Assembly: GCA_022702705.1 (NCBI GenBank) | Contig: CM040434.1 | Span: 19,325,771-19,389,770, forward strand | DNA length: 64,000 bases | Origin: Papilionanthe hookeriana x Papilionanthe teres | Taxonomy: Eukaryota > Streptophyta > Magnoliopsida > Asparagales > Orchidaceae | Direction of reading: 5' to 3' | Part shown: in pieces, positions 1 through 12,701 of the stretch | Layout: each line of letters opens with the position of its first letter | How positions within the stretch are numbered: the stretch's first letter is position 1 | Notes under the pieces: generated by a model | What the model saw: the letters and a program-made list of their open reading frames with translations, nothing else | Told to the model about the DNA's origin: nothing | The model's database searches: none | Translations under genes and position numbers: made by a program

Positions 1-228
1 CCCACAAACTTCAAGCCCTGACCCTCCTGATCAGGATGGTGACCTGACCCTGGCCGGCCAGCCACCAGGTCGCCGGAAAACACCATGACCGAGAGGTCTA
101 AATGGATTCAAAAATTCAATTTGAACTAGATGAGTTGTCTCATGCCCAATGGCCACTGCAGCTGTTCTTCTCTTCACTATAGCAGTTGATCCAAGCCATC
201 AAACCCCCCTGGGAGGCCCTGTCCATGG

Positions 229-238
229 CTATTTAAAC
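229..238 (+). promoter_or_regulatory. TATA box of the element B LTR
   Basis: ctatttaaac lies at the position matching the TATA-like motif in both A LTRs (7913-7921 and 28324-28332, opposite strand). It sits next to a conserved ccctctcggcc block. Conservation across three copies supports its being the core LTR promoter; transcription would start about 30 bases downstream. This is inferred from sequence only. Confidence 0.6.
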
Positions 239-2915
239 AAGCCACCCCCTCTCGGCCAAAAGGTGTGCTGAAATCAACTTTCATAGAATCCCTCCAAACT
301 CCTCACAGAGCTTCCCCTAGCCAAGAGCAATCCATCCCCACTGTTCTCTGCCCTAAATCCCATTTATTGAGCTCAATTTTGGAGCTCAATTCTCAGGCCA
401 GAACCGGACATCTCTCAAACCTCCACCAAAAACAAATTAAATTCACCCACACCTACACAGAACCAAGAGAAGGAGTTCCCCAGTAGAAAAAGAATTGAGT
501 TAATTTGATGGGTATTTTATTTTTAATTAATTATTTACTCATTTCAGTATTTTAATTCTCCATTTGCATAGAAAATTCACCATTGCATGAGACCATAGGG
601 TTTTGAAGCATCTGATTTTGGGAACATTTCCTGAATTTTTTAAGGTTAGAGGCTATCTCTATGGCAAGTTATGTATTTTTCAAGTTTACGTCACTGTTTT
701 TGGTATTTTAATTCCATTAATTAGCATATTGCTTCTAAAATTCTAGGAAATTAGGGGAAATTTCTTAGGACCAGAGGACCATAGGATCATTATGTTTTGA
801 GTTAATTCATTAAGAATAACCCTAATTGGCCTAATTACTTAAAATTAAACTTTAATTAATTAGGGTTAACCACACATCAAAAGAACTTGAAAATAATTCT
901 CCACTGATCTTTAGGATCAGAGGGACCTCACATAAAAATTTGGAATCAATTGGAAATGTTTAACCCCACTAAATAGATTAATTAAGTTACATGACCAAAA
1001 TTAATCTTTAAAAATTCATAACTCTAAAAATACATTTTAAAAATTCACTAAATTGGTTTTGTGGGCTCTCTGATATCAGTGGAGTCTAAGAAAATTAAAA
1101 TTGAATTTTTTAAAAAATCTTCATTTTCTACCTTATTTTAATATTTTAAATAATTAAAAAATAATAAAAATCACAAAAATAATAATAATCACAAAAATGT
1201 CATATTTTAACTCCTAATCACTTAGAAACAAACTAAATATTTTTCCCAAGTCCCTAGGATAAGATATTGAATTTTTAAAGCCCTAAAACAATTTTTGAAT
1301 TAAAAAATGAATTTTCCAACCTTTTTTCTGAATTAATTCTAATAAATCAAAGAAAAATAAAAAAAATATAAAATTTGCTTCTTAGAACTCCTTGAGGTCA
1401 GAGGGATTTAGGAAAAATATAAAATCCATTTTTCAACTTTAATTTTATTTTATAATTGATTAATACTCCAAAACTCAAAATAATTATAATAAATATAATA
1501 TAATTCAAAAAATCACCAAAATTGGTCCAAGTGGTCCTCTGGTCATTAGAAACATCTCATAATTTTCTTAAGGACAGAAACCTTACCTTGGTCATGTTGT
1601 TGAATTTCAATTGAAAATCCCTATTTTCTATTAAAATAAATATATAAATTAAATTAAAAACAGAAAAATCACATTTTCTCCTCTAATGTCTTAATTGACA
1701 TGTGAGTGAAGTGACATAAAAATTTCAAGCTCATTTGAGCTCAATTTGATAAGTTATGAAATAATTAAGCTTAAAAGGGCATATTAATAATTAAGAATTT
1801 TAACCCTTAATTAAAACTTTAGGTTTAATCAAAATGGGGGGTAAAATATTTGATCTTAATTCTTTCTTATATGATTGAAACTTTGGAAAATAAAAGGGTA
1901 GGAACTCATTGGTCACTTTTAATAAACAAAAAAAAATGAAACCTTAATTAATTAAATAATTTGAATTTTAGAAGAATAATTAAAAAAATTTGGAGTATTA
2001 AATTGGGGAAATAATTTAGAGAGACTATAAACACTTAAATTAAAATCCCCAAATGAATCACTTTAATTATATTTAACTCTTAATTAAACTTAAGATGATA
2101 ATTGAAATTAATAAATTAATAATAAAGAAAAGGTAACCCTTAATTAAATTAAAACTTAAAACATTAAATAACTTGATAATTAAAATGAAATAAATTTAAA
2201 ACATTAAAAAAATTTTATTTCAAAAATCACTTAAGAGCAAATTTAAAACAAACTTGAAACATCAAAATCAATTTCAAAGAATAATTCTTAATTAAAAAAA
2301 ATCAAACCAATTAAAAGTTAATCTAGAATATTGCAATTAAATTAAAATTAAATCATTAAAGTCTAAATTAAATAATTTAAACTCCTCTTTAAATTCAAAT
2401 AGTTTAAAACACTTAAGAATAAAACAACTTGAACACTATTCCAAACTTAAATTTATTAAAATTTTATAACTAAATTAAATCACCTTAAAACATTAATTCT
2501 AATTTTAAATCGTTGAAATTCTTAATAAATTGATTTGCCCCTAAAGACTTTTTTATCATTATAACTCTTAAATGGAGCATCAAGTGAGGTGTCACTTCAT
2601 TCATGGGATAATCAAATGTCCTAAGTTCACTGAACAAGAGTTAAAACTTAACTAAAAATTTCTGGATGATTGATTCATCTCTACGATAAAAATTCATTTA
2701 GACTCGAAATAATGTTAGAAGTATTGAAAAGATGTTTAGAACCCGTTCTAAGCACTTCCTCAATACAATGAGGTGTTTTAAGAAGAATAATTGAACTTAA
2801 TTGTTCTTTGATGAAGACAATCATCCACAAAATATAAAGAACCTTGACGTCATAGGGATTGACTAGCTATAGGATTAAGACTTTGGTAGACAACCAAAAC
2901 TTTCCCTTCGCTTTA

Positions 2916-2920
2916 CCTAG
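2916..2920. repeat. Target site duplication of element A, left copy
   Basis: cctag precedes the left LTR and cccag follows the right LTR (30369-30373), with one mismatch. The uninterrupted LTR has cctagg at the matching position (near 4535), which fits a 5-bp duplication of that site. Confidence 0.7.
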
Positions 2921-5029
2921 TGTCGGCATATTTTTAGGTTGTGTTGTATTTTAAAAGGGGTCGCCTAACAGAAGTTGTCGGCGAATTTAAATTTTAAATT
3001 TAATTTAAATATATATATATAATTTAGAAAGTAGTATTTGATTTTGAAAATAATTTTAAATATGAGATTAAACCGATCTCACATCCCAAATAGTTTATAT
3101 AAACGAGCACCGCACCACAAGCCGTGTATCTATCCCTAAGGATAGACACACCGCTCGATGGTGGGGCTCGATCAAATAAACTAGAAGTTTTGTGACATCC
3201 GTTTGGTCCGCGAACCAATTTTATAAGCCGACAAATTCCCTCGCTTAATATGAAAGTATCGAAACAGGGTTTATATTACACGGGTTCTTTAAAATTCCCT
3301 ATAAGGGCAAGCCCCTATAGTTAATTACATCTTAAGTGACGGGAATCACCTAAGAAAACTCTCGATAATAATCAATAATTCTGCTCTCAAGAATTTCAAA
3401 GTTTAAGGTTTTCAAAGATTGAATTTTGGAATTTCAATAGGGAATGGATCAAATTTGGAACATTTTTGTTTTGTGAATCCGAAGGAAGAAATGTAGGAGA
3501 AATCACTGATTCGAAGTGAACTTCGGTAATTTCCCGACTATCCTATTGTTTGGCTTGAATTTAGGAAAGTCCTAATGTTTATTTAGTATTTCAATCTTGC
3601 CAATTTTAATTAATTAGGGCTTATATTTGTATGATAAAATCAAACAAATAGCACTAGAAGATGTGAGGGTTTATTGTCGTATCGGACGACTACCTCGGAA
3701 TCCTAAGACCGGTTAGGGCTTAATTTGCAATGCAAATGCCTAACGAAGAGGTTGAGGATTTATGTTGCATTGTGCAAGCTACCTCGAAGTCCTATGGCTT
3801 GGTTATTTAATTCTAGGAAAGTTTTGCTGAAGTAGGTTCAAGTTTTCTTGACGACGATGGCCGTGTCGCCCACCATGCTCCAAGCTCCTTGTTGTTGCAG
3901 AGGTTTTAGTTTTAGAAATCATAAATCGAGGAGATGAGAAAAGTGTTTTGGTTTAGAGAAGTCTTAATTTCCAAGTGTTTTGTATTTTGATTAAAACAAA
4001 TCTTAAAGTTGATTATAACGACACCGGTTAAGATCCCACGGTTCCATCCTTCCGGCATCATTATTTTTATCGGATTCACTTAGTCCGGATGAATTTGCTA
4101 AACTCAACTGAATGAGTTCCACACTTTCATTTAGACCGTGGGAAATCCCGTTAGCAACACGTAGGTTACATCATCCGAGGTATTCCCGATCATCCAACGG
4201 GACGTTTTAATTTAGTTGTAATTGTAGTTTTGTGTTCGTTTGTGATTAAATTTTGAGTTGTTTTATATTTTGAAATGTTGTGGCGGTGAATTTTATCTTG
4301 CAATGACTTTTAACTTAATTTGGTTTCAGTTTTAGGGTCTATCCTAAAGGTGTGGGTTTTCATGCAACTGTTGTTTTATCATGCAAGAAAAATAAAGTAC
4401 ATTTGCAAGAAAGTAAATTGCAGGAAAGTAAATTGCAAGAAAGTAAATTGTGATAAAAATAAAAGCGTGCCTGGAGGGTCTTCCCGTCATCCCAAGCTGC
4501 ACTTAAAACACAATTAGAATATTTAAGCAAGTTCCTAGGTAAAGCTAAGGGAAGGGTTATGGTTTTCTACCAAATTCCTAATCCTATAGCTAGTCATTCC
4601 CTAGGACGTCTAGAGTTCTCTCGTGTTTTGGTTTGAGGACGATTTTCTTCATCAAAGAACGATTAAGCCCAATTGTTCTTATAAATGTCCTATCATATTG
4701 AGGAAGTGCTTAAGAAGGATCTTAAACATCTTTTCAATATTTCTAGGATTGTTTTAAGTCCAAATGAATTTAATTATATAAATGAATCGATCGTCCGAGG
4801 TTTTCAAGTTTTGTTAACTTGCTCAGTGAACTAGGACATTTGAATATCCTATGAGTGAAGTGACACTTCATTTAATGTTTTATTTAGGAGTTATAATAAC
4901 TAAAGCTTTCAAGGGTAAATTAGTATTCAAATGACTTGGTTTAAGTTAAAGAGTTTAAATTTGGAATAGTGTTCAAGTTGCTTTAAATTTATTTTCTTTC
5001 GTTTTTAGGTGATGTTATATTTAATTCAA

Positions 5030-5340
5030 TTTAATTTAATTTTAATTGAGTTTTAATTTAATTTAATTTGATTGAGTTTGATTTAATTTGATTTGATGTT
5101 TAATTAATTTGATTTGATTTAATTTTAATTTGATTATTTAATTTAATTTAATTCAATTATTTAATTTAATTTATTTAATTTAATTTAATTTGATTTAATT
5201 CAATTTTATTTAATTAATTTAATTTATTTAATTTAATTTAATTTAATTTAATTTAATTTAATTTAATTTAATTTTTAATTTAATTTAATTGTTAATTTAA
5301 TTTAATTTAACTTAATTTAATTTTTAATTTTAATTGAAAT
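5030..5340. repeat. AATTT/TTTAA low-complexity tract in A 3' LTR
   Basis: An imperfect pentamer tract made of aattt steps, densest around 5220-5275. The same tract lies at 25430-25745 in the other LTR. Confidence 0.85.
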
Positions 5341-7119
5341 TTTAAAAGAGTTTAATAATTCAATTAAGTCTTTTAATGTTTCAAATTTGAGTTATCATTT
5401 TAATTAAGAGTTGAATATTAATGAGATAATTAATTTAGGGACTTTTTAAATTAAAGAATAAATCTCTTCCTAATAAATATCCCTTATTTTAATAATTCCA
5501 ATTTATTATTCCTCCAAATTTAATCTATTATTTAATTAAAGTTTAATCATTTTAAAATTATTTAATGGGTTTCTACCCTTTAATTATTTAAATTTCAATC
5601 ATCCAAATCAGATTAAGATCAAATATTTTACTTGTTGATTTTTTATTAAACCTAAAGTTTTAATTAAGGGTTAAAAGTTTAATTACCATTTTACCCCTTA
5701 AGCTTAATAATTTCATAACTCACTAAATTGAACCCAGATGAACTTGAAATTTTTATGTGACTTCACTCATATGTCAATAAAGACATGAGAGGAGAAAATA
5801 TGATTTTCTGTATTTAATTTATTTATATAATTATTTTTGGTGGAAAATAGAGATTTTCAAGGAAAATTTGATAACATGACCAAAGGAAAGTTTCTGTCCT
5901 TAAGAAAATTAGGGGACATTCCTAATGACCAGAGGACCACTTGGACCAATTTTGGTGATTTTTTGAATTATATTATTTTTATTATAATTATTTTAAATTT
6001 TGGAGTGTTAATTAATTTAAAAATAAAATAAAAATTGAAAAATGGATTTATATTTTTTAAAAATCTCTCTGATATCAAGGAAACCAGAGAAGCAAATTTT
6101 GCAATTTTCTGATTTTTCTATGATTTATTGTAATTATTTTAGTGAAAATGCTAGAAAATACATTTTTTTAATTTTAAAATTACCCTAGGGCTTTAAAATT
6201 TAATATCTCACTAAATAGACTTAGGAAAAATATGGGGTTTGTTCCTAAGTGATTAAAATTCAAAATATGACATTTTGGTGAATTTTATTATTTTTGTGAT
6301 TTTTATTATTTTTTAATTATTAAAATATTAAAATATTATTAAAAATCAACTTTTTTAGAAAATTGAAATTTTAATTTTCCTAGGTTTCCCTAATATCAGA
6401 GAGGCTCCAAAACCAATTTGGTGAATTTTTGAAAAGTATTTTAAAAGTTATGAATTTTTAAAATTTAGAATGGCTAAGTGGCTTAATCAACCCAATTAGT
6501 GGGGCTAACTAAGTCCAATTGACCTCAAATTTTTATGGTGGATTCCTCTGATCCTAAAGGTCAGTGGAGAATTGATTTCAAGTCAATTTCATGCATGGTT
6601 AACTCTAATTAATTGAAGACCTATTTTGAGTGTTTAAGCCAATTAGAGTTGTTTTAAATGAACTAAGTCAAAACCTATTTTTCCTAGGGTTCTCTGGTCA
6701 TAAGCAACATCACATAATTTTTCTAGAATTTATTTCATAACATGCTATTTACTGGAATTAAAATACTCAAAACAGTGACCTGAACTTGAAAAATCAAGAA
6801 CTCTTCATAGGGATGGCCTCCGACTTTGGAAAATTCGAGGAATGTTCCCAAATTTAGAGGCTTCAAAAGCCCTATGGTCTCATGTCATGGTGAATTGTAT
6901 GCATGCATGGAGAATTAAAATAATGCAGAGAGTAAATAAATTATAAAAAATAAAATATTTTGATGAAATTAAATGATTTCTTTCCCACATTATTCTCCTC
7001 TGTTCACAGAGCAAGAGGGTATTTTTATTTTATTTTTATGATTTTCCTACACAGAGATATGAATTTTTGAAGTTTAGGGAATTAAATAAATAAGAAAATA
7101 CCCTAATTTTCTATTTATC

Positions 7120-7325
7120 CACGCGGCGCCGGCGCATCCTCGACGCCTCCGAAAGGCCACGCGGCGCGCTCCCATTCGACGCCGCCACTTGAGTCGCCAG
7201 CCCGGCCCCGCGGTTCTCGCACCGTTTCCTCGGTCCGACGCCATCCGAGCCGTTCGTCCGCGCGTGTATTGAATGGACCGCATCCGTTCATCGTCCCCAA
7301 GTGTCCTCACCCGATAGCCGTCCAC
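7120..7325. other. GC-rich, CpG-dense patch within AT-rich LTR
   Basis: About 200 bp rich in gcggcgccggcg-type sequence, flanked by very AT-rich DNA; repeated at 27530-27740 in the other LTR. On the minus strand it falls 0.6-0.8 kb after the TATA-like motif, in R/U5. The older relative B has no counterpart. Reading frames here are not conserved between the two copies, so I do not call a gene. Confidence 0.7.
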
Positions 7326-7912
7326 ACTAAATCCCTAATATCTCACTCGATACTCAATGGATTTTCATGCTCTTATGCTCTACGGATTCGTCTTCGAAGA
7401 GACGAACACATCTATACGGCTAACATGCATTGAAACTAAGGCATTTGAAATGGAGAATCTCCGAAGCTCGGGATGGAGAGTTAGCTCATACCTTGGCTCG
7501 GAGAAGTGTGGCTTCAATCCGAGAGTTGTTGCACCTTCGATTGGGTCCCGCAAGCTCCGCATGAAGTCTCCTGGTCTCGGGGAATTGTCCGGATATGATT
7601 TCGACCAAGCCCGATCACAAAGCTTGGAGGCCGGAGCAACCGGGTGGCCTCGGAGATGGGGCTTTTGCTAGTGGACACCTTCCCTTGGTCCGGTGAAGGT
7701 GTAGAGCCAATCAATTTGAGAATTGGCTCACCGTGGAGAAGTGTCCCGGTTTTGGGTGGAATTTCAACTCGAAATCGAGCTTACAGAGGAGAAATGGCGA
7801 GGGGATTTCACCTGGGATCAAGTGTTCTAAGAGTGGAGAAGGGTCCGGAACAATTTTGGCGTAGTTTTGGCAAGGTTTGTGCTTAGCTCCTCTCATGGCC
7901 GAGAGGGGTGGA

Positions 7913-7921
7913 GTTTGAATA
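7913..7921 (-). promoter_or_regulatory. TATA-like motif of A 3' LTR (altered)
   Basis: The minus strand reads tattcaaac where the 5' LTR (28324-28332) and B (229-238) have tatttaaac. A single change weakens the box in this copy, which would not normally drive the element. Confidence 0.5.
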
Positions 7922-9950
7922 GGAGAGGGTGGAAGGCCTCTCGCAGGGAGTTAGGGCTTGGGATCGACCTGCTCGGTGAGGAGAAGATCGGCCATGGTGA
8001 CCACTAGGCATGGGGCAGCTCAGCAAGTGAGAATTTCAATGTTGGCTCACATGTGAGCTCTCGGCCATGGTGTTTTCCGGCGGCCCGGTGGCCGGCCGGC
8101 CGTGCAATGGTCACCATCTTGGTCAGGTGGGTCGTGGTCGGGGTTTAGTGTAGCAATCGAGGTTTGACATGTGTAAAGGAGTTTGATTTAAATGGAATGG
8201 GAGAAGGCTCACTTTGGCTTGGTTTGGGTCAACCCACCATTTTGGGCTTGGTGCACCCTTCCAAGCTCTGATTTTGAGCTGAGGGAATCATTTAGGTCGG
8301 CTTAGAAGGAGTGGTGAAGTCTCCATCCATGATGAGGTGGCTAAACATGGTTTAGTGTGTGACATGATTAAGGTAAAAAAAGGTTAAAGGAGGTTTAAGA
8401 AAGAACCCCCTCTTCTTGCCATAAATGGACTAATGACAAGTCAAAGCCCTCATGGCTTCATGTGGCTTGAGAATGGCTTGTTCATGGCTTCATTTGGCTT
8501 GGGAAAAGGTTGATTTGTTTCATGAAAAGGGTTTTAGAAATTTTTGACATTTAGGGGGTAATTTGACATGTGGCTTGATTTGGAATGGTTTAATTGATGA
8601 TTTTGAAACTTAGGGGTGATTTTGATCAAATGGATGATGAGGGGAAGTGTCATGTGGGCTTTAGGATGATTTGGGCTTTTAAAATTTAATGAAGATGGGT
8701 TTTTAAGAAGGTTTAAGGGAAGTGGGCTTTTTAAGTTTTGAAAATGAATTTATGGATGTGAATTTTGTAAAGAGGTTGGGCCAAATAATTGTTGGGTTTA
8801 GCTCATGGATGTGTCATGAGTGATTTGAAACAAATTGGGGGTGATTTGGATTTGAATTGGGTTGAATTTGGGTTAAGTTTGGGTCATGGGTCCAAATTGG
8901 GCTTTTAAGGCCAAAAGTGAGATTGGATCCAAATGTCAATCAAATTGGACTTGGATTTGGTCTAAATTGGTATTGGGAATGTTGGATTGAAGTTTAGAAT
9001 TGAATTGGACCAGAATTTGAGTCAATTGGATAGGTTTGGTTTAACATTGGGTCCACTTTGGGTTAAAATGGGTCAATTTGGGGGTTTTGACAAAAGTAGG
9101 GTAAATTGACAAAATTGGCCCATGGTGTAGTTGGACAAAATGAAATTGGGAATATTTAGGATTTTCTGGAATTTTTTGGGAATTTTCTGAATTTTTGGAT
9201 TTTTAGGCCAAGAAGGGTATTTTGGGTATTTGGAGGGTATTGGGGGGTATTTTTGGAATCTTTGGTATTTTTGGGTATGGATGATCAATTTGAGTGATGT
9301 GGAGATGTTTGGGATTGATTTTGGAAAATTTTGGGTAATTTGGAAATTTTGCAAAAATTTGGGTAATTTCAAGGGTTTTGGGTAGGTTTAGTAGGTGTAG
9401 GGTCTCGGGGGTCAAAAATTGAAAATTTGGGAAATTGGAGATTGGGTGAATTTAGGTGGAAAGAAATCATTTTGGTTGAGCCATGAAACCATTTCAAGCC
9501 CATATGAGCCATGAAAGGACTCATTTGAGGCATTCACTATGTTGTTCCTAACCTCTTAGCCAAGGGCTTAGGGGTTAAGGACCATCCATGTGAATCACCC
9601 ACATGAGTCAGGAGGTTAAGTTGGGTATGGGTGTGGTTTTAGGAAGTGTGTGGAAATGTAGTGTGTAAGTGTAGTGTAAGTCAGCCCCTTCACTGCACCA
9701 GTGCCACCTGGGCGGTCCTAAGGCCAAAGAGTCCTATAGGAACTCATCCTTTAAACTTCCACATTTGATTTCAACCCTCTAGGTGATTAGGGGTCTATGG
9801 TCAAGTTTGTGGAGTTTGCAGAGAGTTTAGAAGTGGTTTGAATTTCTAAAAGGCGGGTCCCAATTCTAGTCCTCTAAGATAGTCAAAGGAAAAGCCTAAG
9901 GCTAGATCCTAAGCACTAAAAAGAAGAAGGGAAGACCTCATCAAAAATGA

Positions 9951-10018
9951 GGTCAACAAATGGACCCCCAATAGGTGTGGTGAGCCGACGGAGCACACCG
10001 CGCGTATTGGTGTTGACC
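9951..10018 (-). promoter_or_regulatory. Polypurine tract and flanking inverted repeat at the A 3' LTR edge
   Basis: Next to the 3' LTR the minus strand reads attgggggtccatt (9959-9972), the likely primer for plus-strand synthesis. Around it is an interrupted inverted repeat: ggtcaaca (9951-9958, the LTR tip) pairs with tgttgacc (10011-10018), ccaata (9968-9973) with tattgg (10005-10010), and ggtgtg (9974-9979) with cacacc (9994-9999). A comparable arrangement lies at the matching edge of element D. Confidence 0.6.
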
Positions 10019-10339
10019 GAAGCGATCAACAAAACCAACACAAACGTCCAAGTGACAAACTTGAGACAAAGCAAAAGAATTTCCGCCTGGGAGTATCGGG
10101 TATGTTCCCAAAACTGGAGATACTCGAACTCTCGCCTGGGGAAAGGAAAAGGAGGTGAATCCCAAATCACATGACCCAGGAGAATTTCGATTTAGATTTT
10201 ATTTTGTTTCAATTTAAGTTTTGATGTGTGAGCTTGGATTTTAGTTTGGAGTTTTAATTTAGATTGAAGTTTTGTCAAAATTAATTTGAGGGATTTGATT
10301 TGAAATTGAAATTGGAGTTCTGAGGTTTTAGATGTAACA
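10019..10339. other. 3' untranslated region of element A, proximal part
   Basis: Lies between the PPT hairpin and the tandem array. Both-strand reading frames at 9916-10174 overlap each other and show no recognisable domain. I see no gene. Confidence 0.5.
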
Positions 10340-11960
10340 TCTCCAACCTCGAAAGAAAATTGAATTGATTAGATTGAATCGTTGCAATGAGAAGAGATCT
10401 CACAGCAAAGTGGTGTTGGATATAAAATCCTTAACCTTAAGAGTTTGATTTTTTTTGATGTATTTCATCGCAATAGGGAAAGAATCCTAAAGCAATGCGG
10501 TCTCGGATGTAAATCCTCAACCCAAAAGTTTGAATTTTGATGTATTTCATTGCAATAGGGAAAGAATCCTAAAGCAGTGCAGTCTTGGATGTAAAATCCT
10601 CGACCCAAAAGTTTGAATTTTGATGTACTTCAGTGCAATAGGGAAGAATCCTAAAGCGATGCGGTCTTGGATGTAAAATCCTCGACCCAAAAGAGTTTGA
10701 TTTTGATGTATTTCAATGTAATAGGGAAGAATCCTAAGCAATGCGGTCTCGGATGTAAATCCTCAACCCAAAAGTTTGAATTTTGATGTATTTCATTGCA
10801 ATAAGGAAAGAATCCTAAAGCGATAAGGTCTTGGATGTAAAATCCTCGACCCAAAAGAGTTTGATTTTGATGTATTTCAGTGCAATAGGAGAAGGATCCT
10901 AAAGCAGTGCAGTCTTGGATGTAAAATCCTCGACCCAAAAGAGTTTGATTTTGATGTATTTCGAAGGCAATAGGAAAAGGATCCTAAAGCGATACGGTAC
11001 TTGGATGTAAAATCCTCGACCCAAAAGTTTGAATTTTGATGTATTTCAGTGCAATAGGGAAGAATCCTAAAGCAGTGCAGTCTTGGATGTAAAATCCTCG
11101 ACCCAAAAGTTTGAATTTGATGTATTTCAGTGCAATAGGGAAGAATCCTAAAGCAATGCAGTCTCGGATGTAAATACTCAACCCAAAAGTTTGAATTTTG
11201 ATGTATTTCATTGCAATAAGGAAAGAATCCTAAAGCAGTGCAGTCTTGGATGTAAAATCCTCGACCCAAAAGAGTTTGATTTTGATGTATTTTAGTGCAA
11301 TAGGAGAAGGATCCTAGCAACAGTGCGATCTTGGATGTAAAATCCTCGACCCAAAAGAGTTTGATTTTGATGTATTTCAAGTGTAATAGGAAAAGGATCC
11401 TAAAGCGGTCTGCAGGTCTTGGATGTAAAATCCCTCGACCCAAAAGAGTTTGATTTGATGTGTTTCAAGGCAATAGGGAAAGAATCCTAAAGCAAAGGTA
11501 CTTGGATGTAAAATCCTCGACCCAAAAGAGTTTGATTTGATGTATTTCAGGTGCAATAGGGAAGAATCCTAAAGCAATGCGGTCTTGGATGTAAAATCCT
11601 CGACCCAAAAGAGTTTGATTTTGATGTATTTCGAAGGCAATAGGAGAAGGATCCTAAAGCAAGGCAGTCTTGGATGTAAAATCCTCGACCCAAAAGAGTT
11701 TGATTTTGATGTGTTTCAAAGGCAATAGGAAAGAATCCTAAAGCAGATGCAGTCTTGGATGTAAAATCCTCGACCCAAAAGAGTTTGATTTGATGTATTT
11801 CAAAGGTCAATAGGAAAAGAATCCTAAAGCAATGCAGTCTTGGATGTAAAATCCTCGACCCAAAAGATTTGAATTTGATGTATTTCGAGTGCGATAGGAA
11901 AAGAATCCTAAAGCAAGTAGCGGTCTTGGATGTAAAATCCTCGACCCAAAAGAGTTTAAT
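10340..11960 (-). repeat. Tandem array of 83-88 bp units (about 18-19 copies) in the A 3' UTR
   Basis: Each unit holds a core such as gatgtaaaatcctcgaccc followed by caaaagagtttgatttt, then gatgtatttcagtgcaatag, and ends near gaatcctaaagca. I count about 18 clear copies plus a degenerate first one around 10350-10480. Units differ by small indels and substitutions. The array lies between the AlkB ORF and the 3' LTR; Tat-lineage elements are known for variable tandem repeats in this position, which can seed satellite DNA. The minus-strand reading frames over it are a by-product of the repeat. Confidence 0.92.
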
Positions 11961-12701
11961 TTTATTTGATTGATATTTGATTCGAGATCCGGAAGAAATT
12001 GAATTTGAATTTGATCGAGACTTGAAGCCCGGAAAGATTGAATTCGGAATTTTGGAAATTTGGAAGGATGAGTTTGAACTCGATTGAAATTTGATTTAAG
12101 ATTTGATTTGAAATTTGGAAGATCAAGTTTGAAACTTGATCGAGATCGGATTTGGAATTTGATTGAGGATTTGATTTGAAATTTGTAAAGATGAAATTTG
12201 ATTTTGAAGTTTGGAAGGATGGAATTTGAGATTTGTGTTGATTTCGTTTATCTTTTAATGGTTCAAATTTTATTTTATTGTTTATTTAATGTTCATGTGA
12301 ACTTGGTGTTTGTCATTTTTCAGATTTTTTTAGAAAGTTTTCTTTTATTCTTTTTTTTTTATTTCTTTTATGTTCTTTGTTCGAAGTTCATTTAACTTTA
12401 ATGGCGTTTCCTAATCAATTTGCACAAAAGAGGTGAAGGCCAAAAACGTGACATGGTCACTTTCATTCCAATCATGTTGAAAATACATCATACAACTCGA
12501 TCTCGGAATATATTTCATACAATCCATGTAGACTCAAAACGGATCGTGTATGATCTTTGTTGATCCATCAAAAGAATCATCTCGTCAAAAAAATCCATGT
12601 CCGAATAGTGGGGTACATGGTCGATAACATCACCTTCCAAGCCATCCTTAGCAAGGATGCCGGCTGGATGTACGTTGGAGGTGTGATATTTCCCATGTAA
12701 C
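11961..12701. other. A 3' UTR between tandem array and AlkB ORF
   Basis: 11961-12230 is a degenerate low-complexity run built on gaatttgaaatttgga-like steps. 12230-12410 is T-rich and 12420-12700 is mixed sequence. No coding signal is recognised apart from the end of the AlkB ORF at its right edge. Confidence 0.5.

Larger units (their letters stand above)
1..2920 (+). mobile_element. Element B: 5' portion of an old LTR, Tat/Ogre-like family of element A
   Basis: This stretch is the diverged reverse complement of the A LTR. The gccggccagccaccaggt region near 55 matches 8080-8100, and 2580-2920 matches 4545-4890 read backwards. It is therefore one LTR of an older relative in plus orientation, interrupted at 2920 by element A; its other half resumes at 30369. 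It is very AT-rich with no credible gene; the small reading frame at 265-486 lies in LTR sequence just after the TATA box. B lacks about 0.7 kb that A carries after the TATA box, including the GC-rich patch. The start of the LTR is off the window, so solo LTR versus full element cannot be decided. Confidence 0.85.
2921..9958 (-). repeat. Element A 3' LTR (left copy)
   Basis: It matches 23327-30368 over its full length. On the minus strand U3 would run from 9958 to about 7890 (TATA-like motif at 7913-7921), followed by a very long R/U5 of about 5 kb. It holds an AATTT-rich stretch, a GC-rich patch and otherwise AT-rich sequence. Small reading frames inside it (for example 5837-6031, and the pair at 9073-9415) are low-complexity and I do not regard them as genes. 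At 7,038 bp it is among the longer LTRs known in plants. Confidence 0.95.

Noticed and set aside
5837..6031. 64-codon frame nearly identical at 26247-26441
   Set aside because: Identity simply reflects the LTR pair; AT-rich, no domain, no start context.
9073..9415. Overlapping minus-strand frames rich in Pro, Lys and Ile, repeated at 29484-29943
   Set aside because: Low-complexity U3 sequence; composition-driven, no family resemblance.
10547..11810. Long minus-strand reading frames with a repeated GRGFYIQD-like peptide
   Set aside because: They are read through the 83-88 bp tandem array; indels between units change the frame, and there is no recognisable domain.
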